From: Paraburkholderia lycopersici
GTDB lineage: Bacteria; Pseudomonadota; Gammaproteobacteria; Burkholderiales; Burkholderiaceae
Direction: 5' to 3'
Assembly: GCF_900096975.1 (NCBI RefSeq)
Contig: NZ_FMYQ01000037.1
Coordinates: 1-60,644 of the forward strand
Length of the DNA stretch: 60,644 bases
In this document: one piece after another, positions 43,077 to 51,778 of the stretch
Layout: each line of letters starts with the position of its first letter
Numbering within the stretch: position 1 is the stretch's first letter
Notes under the pieces: model-generated
Told to the model about the DNA's origin: nothing
Seen by the model: only the letters and a program-made list of their open reading frames with translations
Database searches by the model: none
Program-made: the position numbers and the translations under genes

Positions 43077-44457
43077 TGCCGCCTCCCTTGCGGTTCTTCC
43101 GGTACCACGCATAGAATGTGGTGCGCGGCACATGCGGCAGATCGCGCTGCTTGCCCCAGATGTTGAGCGGGTTGTAGAGCATGAAATTGGGCAGGCGCCG
43201 CAACGCGCCTTCGAGCGAAGTCACCGCCCCGCGATAAAGCGTCGGACTGCCGAGCAATCGCCCCGCCATCTTGAGCACTTCCTGCTTCACGAACGGCAAT
43301 TCGTGCTGCGCCGCGATGACCTGCCGCCACTGATAGATCTGCTCGTGAATATTGATCTTCACGGGGCACACGTTGGTGCAGCTGCCGTTGAGCGTCGAGG
43401 CGAACGGCAATGCGCTGAAGCGTTTGAGATCGAAAGTGGGGTTGATGATCGCGCCGATCGGCCCTGCATAGGTGCTGCCGTACGACAGGCCGCCGCTGCG
43501 CCGGTACACGGGGCACGTATTCATGCATGCGCCGCAGCGGATGCACTTGAGCGAATACCAGAACCCGGGCATGGCGAGCCGCTCGGAGCGGCCGTTGTCG
43601 ACAAGCACGAAATGCATTTCCGCGCCCGGCCGCGGCGCACGAAAGTGCGAGGTGTACTGCGTGATCGGCGAACCGAGCGCGCTGCGCGAGAGCATGCGCA
43701 CGAACACGCCGAGATCGGAAAGGCGCGGAATGAGCTTCTCGATACCCATCGAAACGATGTGCAACGGCGGCACGTTCGCGCAAAGGTCCGCGTTGCCTTC
43801 GTTGGTGCACACCACCACGGTACCCGTTTCGGCCACCGCGAAGTTGCAGCCCGTCATGCCCGCCGTTTTCTCGCGCACGAACCACGGCCGCGTATTCATG
43901 CGCTGGCTTTCGGCCAGATAATGAATGTCGTTGTTGTGCGGATCGGTGCCTATGGTGCGGCCGAACACTTCGGCCACGTCGTCGCGCAACTTGTGCACGG
44001 CGGGCACGACGATATGGCTGGGCGGCTGCCTGTCGAGTTGCTGGATGCGCTCGCCGAGGTCGGTCTCCATCACCGAAATGCCGCGCGACTCCAGGTACGG
44101 GCGCATCTCGCACTCGTCGGTGAGCATCGACTTGCTCTTCACGAGCGCCGTCATGCCGCGCTCGCTCAGAATGCGATGGACGATTTCGTTGTGTTCCTCC
44201 GCCGTATCGGCGAAATGCACCTGCACGCCGTTGGCTTCGGCCGTACGCGTGAACTGGTCGAGGTAGTCGGCCAGATGCGAGAGCGTATGCGCCTTGATCT
44301 GCGACGCGAGCGTGCGCAGCGTTTCCCATTCGGGAATGGCGTGGGCCTGTGCGTCGCGCTTCGAGCGCAAGTCCCACAGACGCTTGTCGTGAAAGGCGAC
44401 GTGCTCGGGCCGCGAGAGAAACGCGCCGGCCAGCTTCGCATGTTCGACACGCTTCAT
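43063..44457 (-). CDS. lutB: Lactate utilisation iron-sulphur protein B
   Basis: This 464-residue LutB/YkgF-type protein has a LUD domain over about residues 60-290 (ALVKSKSMLTDECEM, VAETGTVVV, GIEKLIPRLSDLGVFVRMLSRSA). A double 4Fe-4S domain follows, with CIRCGACMNTCP and NGSCTNVCPVK. It transfers electrons within the LutABC lactate dehydrogenase complex. The start overlaps the lutA stop by 4 bp, and the product runs into lutC, so all three are co-translated. Confidence 0.93.
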   Translation of the reverse strand: MKRVEHAKLAGAFLSRPEHVAFHDKRLWDLRSKRDAQAHAIPEWETLRTLASQIKAHTLSHLADYLDQFTRTAEANGVQVHFADTAEEHNEIVHRILSERGMTALVKSKSMLTDECEMRPYLESRGISVMETDLGERIQQLDRQPPSHIVVPAVHKLRDDVAEVFGRTIGTDPHNNDIHYLAESQRMNTRPWFVREKTAGMTGCNFAVAETGTVVVCTNEGNADLCANVPPLHIVSMGIEKLIPRLSDLGVFVRMLSRSALGSPITQYTSHFRAPRPGAEMHFVLVDNGRSERLAMPGFWYSLKCIRCGACMNTCPVYRRSGGLSYGSTYAGPIGAIINPTFDLKRFSALPFASTLNGSCTNVCPVKINIHEQIYQWRQVIAAQHELPFVKQEVLKMAGRLLGSPTLYRGAVTSLEGALRRLPNFMLYNPLNIWGKQRDLPHVPRTTFYAWYRKNRKGGGNGGS

Positions 44458-45197
44458 TCGCGCGCTCCGTTGAGCACCTGGGCGATATGGATGAAGCGGA
44501 TGTCCGCGCTCATGCGCTCGGCGCAGCCCTGCTGGTGCATGAGGCAGGACATGTCGGCCGAAACGATGTACTGCGCGCCCGCGCTCACGTGATCGACGAC
44601 CTTGTCCTGGCCCATGCGGACCGACACCGCCTCTTCCGTCACGGCGAACGTGCCGCCGAAGCCGCAGCATTCGTCGGGACGCGCGGGCTTCACGAACTCG
44701 ATGCCCTTCACGTGTTCGAGCAGCGCGAGCGGCTTCGAAAATGCCGGACCGGCCACCTCGGAAACGGAGGCTTCATGCAGATGACGCAGCGCGCTGCAAC
44801 TGTTGTGCAGGCCCACGCGCCAGGGGAATTCGGCCCAGGGGAACTCGCGGGCACCGAGCACGTCGTGCAGGAACTCGACGAGCTCGTAGGTGCTCTCGCG
44901 GACCTGACGCACTTCGCTGGTTTGCTCGATTGCGTCGAAGTGGTCCCGCACGTGATTCACGCAACTCGCGGAAGGTCCGACAATATAGTCGTAGCCAGCG
45001 AAGGCGCGCGCGAACACACGCTCCGCGCCGGCCGCCTCGGCCTGCGCGCCGCTGTTGGCCATGGGCTGGCCACAGCAGGTTTGCTCGAGCGGATAGTCGA
45101 CCTCGCAGCCGAAGCGTTCCAGCAATTCGAGCGTCGCGATACCGACTTCGGGGTAAAACGCGTCGATGAAACAAGGGACGAACAAGGCGACTTTCAT
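44454..45197 (-). CDS. lutA: Lactate utilisation protein A (CCG-domain)
   Basis: This 247-residue LutA/YkgE protein has two CCG domains: LEQTCCGQPMANSG near residue 40 and DECCGFGGTFAVTEE near residue 185. These cysteine-rich domains bind a non-cubane iron-sulphur cluster. With LutB and LutC it oxidises lactate to pyruvate. The ATG at 45197 is the family start (MKVALFVPCFIDAFYPEVG). The upstream region lacks an adjacent regulator. Methylglyoxal detoxification elsewhere in the window would yield D-lactate, but LutABC is generally an L-lactate system. Confidence 0.93.
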   Translation of the reverse strand: MKVALFVPCFIDAFYPEVGIATLELLERFGCEVDYPLEQTCCGQPMANSGAQAEAAGAERVFARAFAGYDYIVGPSASCVNHVRDHFDAIEQTSEVRQVRESTYELVEFLHDVLGAREFPWAEFPWRVGLHNSCSALRHLHEASVSEVAGPAFSKPLALLEHVKGIEFVKPARPDECCGFGGTFAVTEEAVSVRMGQDKVVDHVSAGAQYIVSADMSCLMHQQGCAERMSADIRFIHIAQVLNGARE

Positions 45198-45920
45198 GCG
45201 CAGGCTCACACGAAAAGCGGACCCGAACATTCTACTGCCGAACTGCGCGAAGGGTCGCGCCCGCACGCGCGCCGCGGCATGCCGCGGCGCATCATGACTG
45301 CCGCAGCCGCGCAGAAGAACTACCGCCCGGATGCACGTCGTTGGAGATACAGGCGAAACCGAAACGCAACGCGGGCGCGCATTGCCACGACGTATCCAGC
45401 CCGGGAATGTCGAACGAGACCTCCGCGCCCCGCGGTTTCACCTCGTATGCGAAATAGTGGCCGCGGGGAAACGCGTATGCCCCACTCGCGCCTGAAATGC
45501 TCACCTTCCGCACGCGGCACCGACGGTCAGACCGCACGTTTCCGGAAGATCGCGAATCCGAACGTGAAAACCCGCATGGAGGCGAATCCCGGCTACACGC
45601 TCATCATCAACGATTCGCTGCTCATGCTCGCCGATCCCGCGTCGAACGCTCGCCGGTGCGGACACAAATGCTTCGGAGTACGGATTTGGCGCGAGCGACC
45701 GGACCAACCTGCTCGGTCATGCGCTGCGCGTGGTGGACGGCGGACAGGCGGACACGGTGGGTCAATGCGCACAATTGGCCGATCCCGCGCAGCGCTTCGG
45801 CGGCATGCACCATTGTTAATTGAAATGGAATAATGAAACCCGGCGGCACGCAATGATCGCCGCCCCCCTTTCGTTCATGATCGAACCCGTTCTCAACATC
45901 CACGAAAAGGAAGCACGAAC
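45198..45920. other. 720-bp region with gene remnants between lutA and an SDR gene
   Basis: No intact gene is supported. On the minus strand about 70 codons (45292-45537) read as protein-like (AFPRGHYFAYEVKPRGAEVS). On the plus strand two out-of-register fragments, near 45570-45650 (NPGYTLIINDSLLMLADPAS) and 45660-45820 (SDRTNLLGHALRVVDGGQA), also look coding. They may be broken remains of one or two genes; I do not recognise the families. The lutA promoter should also lie here. Confidence 0.4.
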
Positions 45921-46667
45921 ATGAACGCATCCACGAACTCAGGCGGCGTCGCCATCGTCACGGGCGCCTCGCGCGGCATCGGCGCCGCCATCGCCGAACG
46001 TCTCGCGCGCGACGGCTATGCCGTCGTCGTCAACTACGCGTCCAGCAGCGCCGGCGCCGAGGCGCTCGTCGCGAAGATCGCAACGGTTGGCGGCCGCGCC
46101 ATCGCGGTGAAGGCGGACATCGCGAAGGCCGACGAGGTGCGCCGGCTCTTCGAAACCACCGCCGAAAAGCTGGGCCAGCCCACCGTGCTCGTGAACAACG
46201 CCGGCATCATGAAGACCGTCACGATCGCCGAATCGACCGATGCCCTCTACGACGAAACCTTCGACATCAACGTGCGCGGCACGCTCAACACGCTGCGCGA
46301 AGCGGCGACAAAGCTCGCGGAAGGCGGCCGCGTAATCAACTTCTCGACGTCGGCGCTCGCGATGAACCTGCCCGGCTACGCGCTCTATACGGCAAGCAAG
46401 GCCGCCGTGGAAGCGATCACGCGCGTATTCGCGCGCGAGCTGCGCGGGCGCGCCATCTGCGTAAACGCGGTCGCGCCGGGGCCGGTCGCGACGGAACTGT
46501 TCCTCAATGGCAAGACCGACGAGCAGGTCCGGCACTTCGCGAACATGCCGCCGCTGCAGCGCCTCGGGCAACCCGGCGACATCGCCGGGCTGGTGTCGTT
46601 CCTCGCGGGTCCGGACGGCGGCTGGATCAACGGCCAGGTCCTGCGCGCAAACGGCGGGATCGTCTGA
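45921..46667 (+). CDS. Short-chain dehydrogenase/reductase (FabG-like)
   Basis: This 248-residue classical SDR has the cofactor motif TGASRGIGAAIAERL, NNAGIMKT, the catalytic Ser block in NFSTSALAMNL with YTASKAA, and the C-terminal PGPVATELF. It is most similar in style to 3-oxoacyl reductases and glucose 1-dehydrogenase-like oxidoreductases of proteobacteria. AAGGAAG precedes the ATG at 45921. It appears monocistronic. The substrate cannot be predicted. Confidence 0.88.
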   Translation: MNASTNSGGVAIVTGASRGIGAAIAERLARDGYAVVVNYASSSAGAEALVAKIATVGGRAIAVKADIAKADEVRRLFETTAEKLGQPTVLVNNAGIMKTVTIAESTDALYDETFDINVRGTLNTLREAATKLAEGGRVINFSTSALAMNLPGYALYTASKAAVEAITRVFARELRGRAICVNAVAPGPVATELFLNGKTDEQVRHFANMPPLQRLGQPGDIAGLVSFLAGPDGGWINGQVLRANGGIV

Positions 46668-46902
46668 CGCGCCGCGTGCCCGCAGTGAATGGCAAACCAT
46701 GGAATGAAGGCCGGGGATCGCGGCGGGAAACCGGCCGCCTGCCGCCGGTGCTACACTCCGAGCACGAAAACGGTACCACCGGTGCAAACGACGGCACCAG
46801 CGGCCACGAAACGTGCTCGAAGCATGCACAAAGCGTGCGCAAAGCGGGCCGGGCGGCCGGCGCGCCGGTGCCCACTCAGTGCGCCCTCAACCATTTCAGA
46901 CC

Positions 46903-47283
46903 ATGTATCTGTCCATCCTCGCCGTCGGCATCGGCGGCGCGCTCGGTTCGCTGTTGCGCTGGGTCCTTGGCCTGCGCCTGAATGCCGTCTACCCGGAGCT
47001 GCCGCTCGGCACGCTCGCATCGAACATCATCGCGGGCTATGTGATCGGCGTCGCTGTCGCGTTCTTCGGGCGCATGCCGCAGCTTTCCGCCGAATGGCGG
47101 CTGTTCGTCATCACCGGGCTGATGGGCGGCCTCTCGACGTTCTCGACGTTTTCCGCCGAAGTCGTCTCGCATCTGCAGCACGGGCGCTTCGGCTGGGCCG
47201 CGGGCGAAATCGCAATCCACGTGTGCGCCTCGGTCGTCATGACGATCCTTGGTATCGCCACGGTCTCCGCCCTCATCCGGTAA
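46903..47283 (+). CDS. crcB: Fluoride channel FluC (CrcB)
   Basis: This 126-residue, four-helix inner-membrane protein exports fluoride as a dual-topology dimer. The motifs are GGALGSLLRW near residue 10, the GTLASNIIAGYVIG helix with the pore asparagine, and GLMGGLSTFSTFSAEV with the phenylalanine box and the central Na+-site region. The ATG at 46903 is the family start; an upstream ATG at 46813 would add a polar leader. I looked for a fluoride riboswitch upstream and did not see its conserved core. It ends in a hairpin shared with cfa. Confidence 0.92.
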   Translation: MYLSILAVGIGGALGSLLRWVLGLRLNAVYPELPLGTLASNIIAGYVIGVAVAFFGRMPQLSAEWRLFVITGLMGGLSTFSTFSAEVVSHLQHGRFGWAAGEIAIHVCASVVMTILGIATVSALIR

Positions 47284-47288
47284 GAAAA

Positions 47289-47320
47289 CGGCCGCGCCCG
47301 CTTCTCGCGAAACGCGGCCG
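47289..47320. terminator. Bidirectional hairpin between crcB and cfa
   Basis: CGGCCGCG (47289-47296) and CGCGGCCG (47313-47320) form an 8-bp stem with a 16-nt loop between the convergent stops. Confidence 0.55.
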
Positions 47321-47341
47321 CGCGACCAGGCGGTCGAGCGA

Positions 47342-48511
47342 TCAGCCCAACGCAGGACGCTGATAGCCGCCCGGCAAACCGTCCTTCGAAAACACCCACT
47401 GCCAAAGCTGGATGTCGCGCGCGCGAAACGCCCCGGCGCACGAAAGCAGGTAGTAACGCCACATGCGGTAGAACCGCTCGCCCATCTGCGCCTTGAAACG
47501 CGGCCACGCGGCCTCGAAATTCGCGTGCCACGCCATCAGCGTGCGGTCATAGTCGGCGCCGAAGTTGTGCAGGTCTTCGGTGACGAAGAGGCCTCCCGAG
47601 GCGTCGGCGATCTGGCCGATGGTCGGCAGCTCGCCGTTCGGGAAAATGTATTTGTCGATCCAGGGATCGGGCGTGGTGTCGCGGCGGTTCTTGCCGATGG
47701 TATGCAGCAGGAAAAGGCCGTCGTCGACGAGGCAGCGCTGGGCCACTTCCATGTACGTGCGATAGTTCTTCGGGCCCACGTGCTCGAACATGCCCACGCT
47801 CGCGATGCGGTCGAACTTTTCGTCGAGCAGCCGGTAGTCCTGCAGACGAAATTCCACGCTCAGGTCCTTGCAGCGCCCGGCGCCCAGCGCGGCCTGCTCC
47901 TTCGAGATCGTCACGCCCACGCACGACACGCCGTAATGCTCGGCTGCGAACTTCATGAGGCTACCCCAGCCGCAGCCGATGTCGAGCAGACGCATGCCCC
48001 GCTCGAGCCCGAGCTTGCGGCAGATGAGATCGAGCTTGGCCTCCTGCGCCTCGTCGAGCGTCTTCGCGCCGCCCGACCAGTAGCCGCACGTGTAGGTCAT
48101 GCGCTTGTCGAGCATGGCCTCGTAGAAGTCGTTGCCGATGTCGTAGTGCTGCTGGCCCACCTTCCAGGCGCGGCGCACGGTCTGGCGGTTCATGAGGCGC
48201 GCCCTGAGCGCGTGGAAGACGAGACGGGCGGGGTCGATCTGATCGTCCAGATGCGCGCGCAGCACGTGCGCAAAGAATTCGTCGAGCTGCTCGCAATCCC
48301 ACTGGCCGTCCATGTAGGCCTCGCCGAGGCCCAGGTTGCCTAGCGCCAGCACGCGCTCGGGCACCTGCGGGTCGTGGATGCGCATGTCCCACGGCCGGGT
48401 GCCGTTGAGCTTCACGTCTGCGCGTGCCAATAGCTGTGATGCGAACCGCCAGGCCCCCGACCCCGTCGACTCGCGGGCGGGATGGGCTGCTTCGAGATCA
48501 GTCGTTGCCAT
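47342..48511 (-). CDS. cfa: Cyclopropane-fatty-acyl-phospholipid synthase
   Basis: This 389-residue SAM-dependent enzyme adds a methylene bridge to unsaturated acyl chains of membrane phospholipids. The N-terminal lipid-binding part (about 1-120) is followed by HYDIGNDFYEAMLD, the SAM site LLDIGCGWGSLMKFA, the GMFEHVGPKNY loop and the C-terminal LLSCAGAFRARDIQLWQWVFS with the conserved cysteine. Length and motifs match functional Cfa. The gene is monocistronic, divergent from the HIT gene, and is usually induced at stationary phase or on acid stress. Confidence 0.93.
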   Translation of the reverse strand: MATTDLEAAHPARESTGSGAWRFASQLLARADVKLNGTRPWDMRIHDPQVPERVLALGNLGLGEAYMDGQWDCEQLDEFFAHVLRAHLDDQIDPARLVFHALRARLMNRQTVRRAWKVGQQHYDIGNDFYEAMLDKRMTYTCGYWSGGAKTLDEAQEAKLDLICRKLGLERGMRLLDIGCGWGSLMKFAAEHYGVSCVGVTISKEQAALGAGRCKDLSVEFRLQDYRLLDEKFDRIASVGMFEHVGPKNYRTYMEVAQRCLVDDGLFLLHTIGKNRRDTTPDPWIDKYIFPNGELPTIGQIADASGGLFVTEDLHNFGADYDRTLMAWHANFEAAWPRFKAQMGERFYRMWRYYLLSCAGAFRARDIQLWQWVFSKDGLPGGYQRPALG

Positions 48512-48753
48512 ACGTGCTCCGTGTCAACCGGCGTTGGCTTCCTGACGCCTTTCTCCGGTCCCAAACAAGAAGGTTGCTATGAAAACATTCGTCGTCGTGC
48601 GCACTGCGAGAGGCTCTATGATGCACCCGCTTCAAAAAATGTGCAGGAACACGCACAGCCCGCACCGCACAGGCCATAATCGCCAGTTCAATTCGATAGA
48701 ATCCGCATCGGCATGCGCGAGCACGCAACGCGCCCAAGCCGGAGACACTGACC

Positions 48754-49170
48754 ATGGCCTACGACGACAAGAACATCTTCGCGCGCATCCTGCGTGGCGA
48801 AGCCCCCTGCATCAAGGTGTACGAAGACGACGCGACGCTCGCGATCATGGACGTGATGCCGCAATCCGAAGGCCACGTGCTCGTGCTGCCGAAGGAAGGC
48901 GCCGAGTTCATTTACGACCTTTCGCCCGAAGCCGGCGCGGCCGCGATGGCGACCGTGCAGAAGATGGCGGCCGCGGTGCGCAAGGTGCTCGCGCCCGAGG
49001 GCCTGCTGATCGCGCAGTTCAACGGCGCCGCGGCCGGGCAAACGGTGCCGCACGTGCATTTCCACGTGATTCCGCGCCGCGCCGGAGAAGCGTTGCGCCC
49101 GCATGCGCGCGAGATGGCCGACATGGCGCAGCTCGAAACGCTGGCTGCGCGCATTCGCGCCGCGCTGTAA
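48754..49170 (+). CDS. HIT-family nucleotide hydrolase
   Basis: This 138-residue histidine-triad protein of the HINT/Fhit-like bacterial type starts DDKNIFARILRGEAPCIKVYEDD, with the catalytic triad HVHFHVIPR near residue 98. It probably hydrolyses purine nucleoside phosphoramidates or related dinucleotides. The start is well supported by homologous beginnings, and GGAGA lies upstream. It is monocistronic. Confidence 0.93.
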   Translation: MAYDDKNIFARILRGEAPCIKVYEDDATLAIMDVMPQSEGHVLVLPKEGAEFIYDLSPEAGAAAMATVQKMAAAVRKVLAPEGLLIAQFNGAAAGQTVPHVHFHVIPRRAGEALRPHAREMADMAQLETLAARIRAAL

Positions 49171-49219
49171 GCCAGGTGTAGGGCAAGGAGTAGCCCTGCC
49201 CGCCAGGTTCAAAGGCGGT

Positions 49220-49891
49220 TCAGATGCCGTCGAACTGCGCGAATGCTTCGAGCGGCGCGCGCGCCGAACGCCACTGGTTGATGGGCGCGCCGGCATCTTC
49301 GTAACCGATCGCCATGCCGCAAAAGAGCATCCGCTCGGGCGGCAAGGCGAGAAACTCGCCAACGCTCTGCGCATAGCGCGCCCAGCATTCCTGCGCGCAG
49401 CTATGCAGGCCGGCTTCGCGCAGAAGCAGCATCACTGTCTGCAGGAACATGCCGAGATCGGCCCACTGCGGCGGCCCCATCTGACGATCCACGCTGCAAA
49501 AGAGCGCCAGCGGCGCATCGAAGAATGCGTAGTTACGTGCGAACTGGCGCAGCCTGCCCGGCCGGTCCTCGCGCGCCACGCCGATGCTGCGATAAAGGTC
49601 TTCGCCCACCTGATAGCGCCGCTCGCGGTACGGCGAACCCAGTTCGCGCGGATAGACGTCGTACTCCGTCGGCTCACCCGCTGGCGCCTGCGCAATGCGA
49701 TCGACCATGATCGCCTTGAGCTTCGCGAGCGACTCGCCTCCCACGACGTGCACATGCCACGGCTGGAGGTTGCCGCCCGAGGGGGCGCGCGCCGCGGTAT
49801 CGAGCACGCGGCGGATCACGCCAGGATCCACGGGATCGTTCAGGAACTGACGAACGGACTTGCGGCTGGTGACGGCTTCGCTGACGTTCAA
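49220..49891 (-). CDS. Nitroreductase-family FMN oxidoreductase
   Basis: This 223-residue FMN enzyme has the N-terminal FMN-phosphate contact SRKSVRQFLNDPV, APSGGNLQPWHVHVV, and the dimer/flavin segments WADLGMFLQTVMLLLREAGLHSCAQECWA and FCGMAIGYED. It is a NfsB/NfnB-like or BluB-relative reductase acting on nitroaromatics or quinones with NAD(P)H. The ATG at 49891 has GAGGAGAA upstream. It is monocistronic, downstream of and convergent with the HIT gene. Confidence 0.9.
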   Translation of the reverse strand: MNVSEAVTSRKSVRQFLNDPVDPGVIRRVLDTAARAPSGGNLQPWHVHVVGGESLAKLKAIMVDRIAQAPAGEPTEYDVYPRELGSPYRERRYQVGEDLYRSIGVAREDRPGRLRQFARNYAFFDAPLALFCSVDRQMGPPQWADLGMFLQTVMLLLREAGLHSCAQECWARYAQSVGEFLALPPERMLFCGMAIGYEDAGAPINQWRSARAPLEAFAQFDGI

Positions 49892-49977
49892 GCGGGTTCT
49901 CCTCGATGGATCGACGAAGCATTATCGGCCATCCATCGCGCGGCCGCCGAGGCACGCTGCGGACCTCGAAGCATGCA

Positions 49978-51183
49978 TCAGAACTTGTGGCGGATGCCCA
50001 CCACGACGAGCGCCTGATTGTCCGCGCCCGCGCTCACGCCGAAGTCGCCGATCGAGGCCTGTGCGGCGACGCTCGCCCCCTTCGCGTCGAGCGTGCGGCC
50101 GCTCGCCTTCTGGTAACCGGCGAGCGCGTAAAGATCGGTGCGTTTGGATAGCGAGTAGCCGCCACCAAGGTTGACCTGGTTGTAGTGCGCCGACGCCGGA
50201 CCCGTGAGCGACGTGTAGTTATAGCCCACGCCCGCGCGCAATGCCGCGGTCGCCTGGTAGTTCAGGAACGCGGATCCGCTGTTGAATTTCGCGGTCTGGT
50301 GGAAGGTCGAGTACGCATCGTCTGCGTATTGCGTATTCGAATAAGCGAGGCCGAAGCTCAACGCGCCGACCGCATAGCTGCCGCCCGCGCGCACGATCTG
50401 GATAGAGCTCGCGCTCGCGAAACCCTGATTGATGACCGTGTTGAAGAGACTGTCCGAACTGCTCGCCCAGGTGCGCACGCCCGAGGTGAGCGTGCTGCCG
50501 CCGTTGGCGAAGAAATAGCCGGCTGCGAGCGAGAGCGGCCCGTTCGAGTAAGCGGCGCCGAAACTGTATGTCTGGCCGCTGCCGGTCGCGCCCGCCACGC
50601 CGCCAAAGCCGTAAAGCGCCTCGAACTGCAGGCCCGCGACGACCGGGCTCGTGTACTTCACCGAATTGCTTACGCGCAGGCTGTTGTCGTAGTTGTCGAG
50701 ATCGCCTGGCGTGCCGAATACGCCGCCGAACGGGCCGTCCGCGGTGACCGGCTGCACGAGATCGACGAGTGGGTCGTACTGGCGGCCGAGCGTGAGCGTA
50801 CCCCACGTCGCACTGGCGAGGCCGACGATGGACTTGCGGCCGAACTCGCGGCTACCCTGCCCGAGCGCGCCGGTGCCTACGTTGAAGCCATTTTCGAGCT
50901 GGAAGATCGCGGCGAGGCCATTGCCGAGGTCCTCGCTGCCGCGCAGGCCCCAGCGGCTGCCCGAGAGATTGCCGCTGCTCAGCTTGACGAGCGTCGACTG
51001 GTTCTGGCCGCTCGCGCCCTGCGCGTTGTGCACGTAAGCGATGCCGGCGTCGACGATGCCGTACAGGGTGACGCTGCCTTGCGCACGAGCGCTTATGGCA
51101 GTCGTGGCGCCTGCCGCGGCAATGGCGAGCACGAGGGCAGCAGGAAACGGGCGGCGTGAGAGGTGGTCTTTTTTGTTGTTCAT
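49978..51183 (-). CDS. Outer-membrane general porin
   Basis: This 401-residue Gram-negative porin (OmpC/Omp38-like, porin_4) has a signal peptide at about residues 1-35, with probable cleavage after RAQ before GSVTLYGIVDAG, the classic mature start. Sixteen-strand beta-barrel features follow, including SRWGLRGSEDLGNGLAAIFQLENGF, and the C-terminal phenylalanine (GIRHKF) is needed for BAM recognition. The ATG at 51183 (MNNKKDH) is preferred over an upstream leader. It forms non-specific or substrate-biased trimeric channels. It is adjacent to the tRNA-Ser promoter region. Confidence 0.92.
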   Translation of the reverse strand: MNNKKDHLSRRPFPAALVLAIAAAGATTAISARAQGSVTLYGIVDAGIAYVHNAQGASGQNQSTLVKLSSGNLSGSRWGLRGSEDLGNGLAAIFQLENGFNVGTGALGQGSREFGRKSIVGLASATWGTLTLGRQYDPLVDLVQPVTADGPFGGVFGTPGDLDNYDNSLRVSNSVKYTSPVVAGLQFEALYGFGGVAGATGSGQTYSFGAAYSNGPLSLAAGYFFANGGSTLTSGVRTWASSSDSLFNTVINQGFASASSIQIVRAGGSYAVGALSFGLAYSNTQYADDAYSTFHQTAKFNSGSAFLNYQATAALRAGVGYNYTSLTGPASAHYNQVNLGGGYSLSKRTDLYALAGYQKASGRTLDAKGASVAAQASIGDFGVSAGADNQALVVVGIRHKF

Positions 51184-51384
51184 ACGGGATTTCCGTTGCG
51201 TGTTGTGTTTGTCGCTGCGCGGTCCCTGCGAAGCGCCTGCAAGGCCGTGCGGCACACCATACGGAAAGCCCCGCTAGCGGGGAACGAACGATTTCTGCGT
51301 TGCTTAGGGAGTGCGGCGGACTTTTCAAAGCGCAAGCCGTGCCAGGTGCTGCGCGACGGCTTTCCTCCGGGGCGCGGACTCTGC

Positions 51385-51390
51385 TATAAT
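51385..51390 (+). promoter_or_regulatory. -10 hexamer of the tRNA-Ser gene
   Basis: A perfect TATAAT lies 12 bp upstream of the tRNA-Ser 5' end. The expected -35 position (about 51362-51367) has no good match, so the promoter may depend on the extended -10 or on upstream elements. Confidence 0.6.
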
Positions 51391-51402
51391 TCGCGTCCCG
51401 CC

Positions 51403-51493
51403 GGAGAGATGGATGAGTGGTTTAAGTCGCACGCCTGGAAAGCGTGTATAGGTTAATAGCCTATCGGGGGTTCGAATCCCCCTCTCTCCGCCA
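51403..51493 (+). tRNA. tRNA-Ser (GGA)
   Basis: A complete class II tRNA starts GGAGAGATGGATGAGTGG. The anticodon loop CTGGAAA has anticodon GGA, reading UCC and UCU serine codons. A long variable arm follows the anticodon stem, as expected for serine tRNA. The T-arm GGGGGTTCGAATCCCCC is intact, and the acceptor strands GGAGAGA and TCTCTCC pair perfectly. The discriminator G and the 3' CCA (51491-51493) are encoded. Such genes are common integration targets, but I found no second copy of the 3' end in the window. Confidence 0.97.
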
Positions 51494-51500
51494 GAATACA

Positions 51501-51529
51501 TAAGCCGTTGATTTTTCAACGGCTTTTTT
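51501..51529 (+). terminator. Intrinsic terminator of tRNA-Ser
   Basis: AGCCGTTGA (51503-51511) and TCAACGGCT (51516-51524) form a 9-bp stem with a TTTT loop and a run of six Ts ending at 51529. It is a textbook terminator. Confidence 0.92.
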
Positions 51530-51685
51530 CATGGCTCACGGCTTGATGTACCTCGTTGGGGCGCCGCTTCCATCAAGACGTTGAAGATACCAGGCCGCAT
51601 CAGTCAGTCACGTCATGGCGTGTTCTACTCCCGCCTGCAATTCGCAGTGTCAGGTCGGCGACAAGAACATCGCTTCAATTCTGCT

Positions 51686-51737
51686 CCGGCCGTCAAAAGG
51701 AATTCTGCTCAATGGCGGAATTCCTTTTGACGGCCGG
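51686..51737. repeat. 20-bp perfect inverted repeat with 12-nt spacer
   Basis: The arm CCGGCCGTCAAAAGGAATTC (51686-51705) is repeated in exact reverse complement at 51718-51737 around TGCTCAATGGCG. The arms read like the ends of an insertion sequence, or the two halves of a symmetric mobile cassette, rather than a terminator, because no T-run follows. No transposase frame is present. It lies 190 bp past tRNA-Ser in lower-GC DNA. Confidence 0.85.
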
Positions 51738-51778
51738 TATCTATTCTTCTGCGATGTGCGACGTTGGGTGACAACCCA

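Noticed and set aside
45198..45920. A single intact gene in the lutA-SDR gap
   Set aside because: Protein-like fragments occur in different frames and on both strands without a continuous supported frame.
46668..46902. Possible fluoride riboswitch before crcB
   Set aside because: The conserved crcB-motif core could not be found in the upstream sequence; only unrelated short repeats are present.
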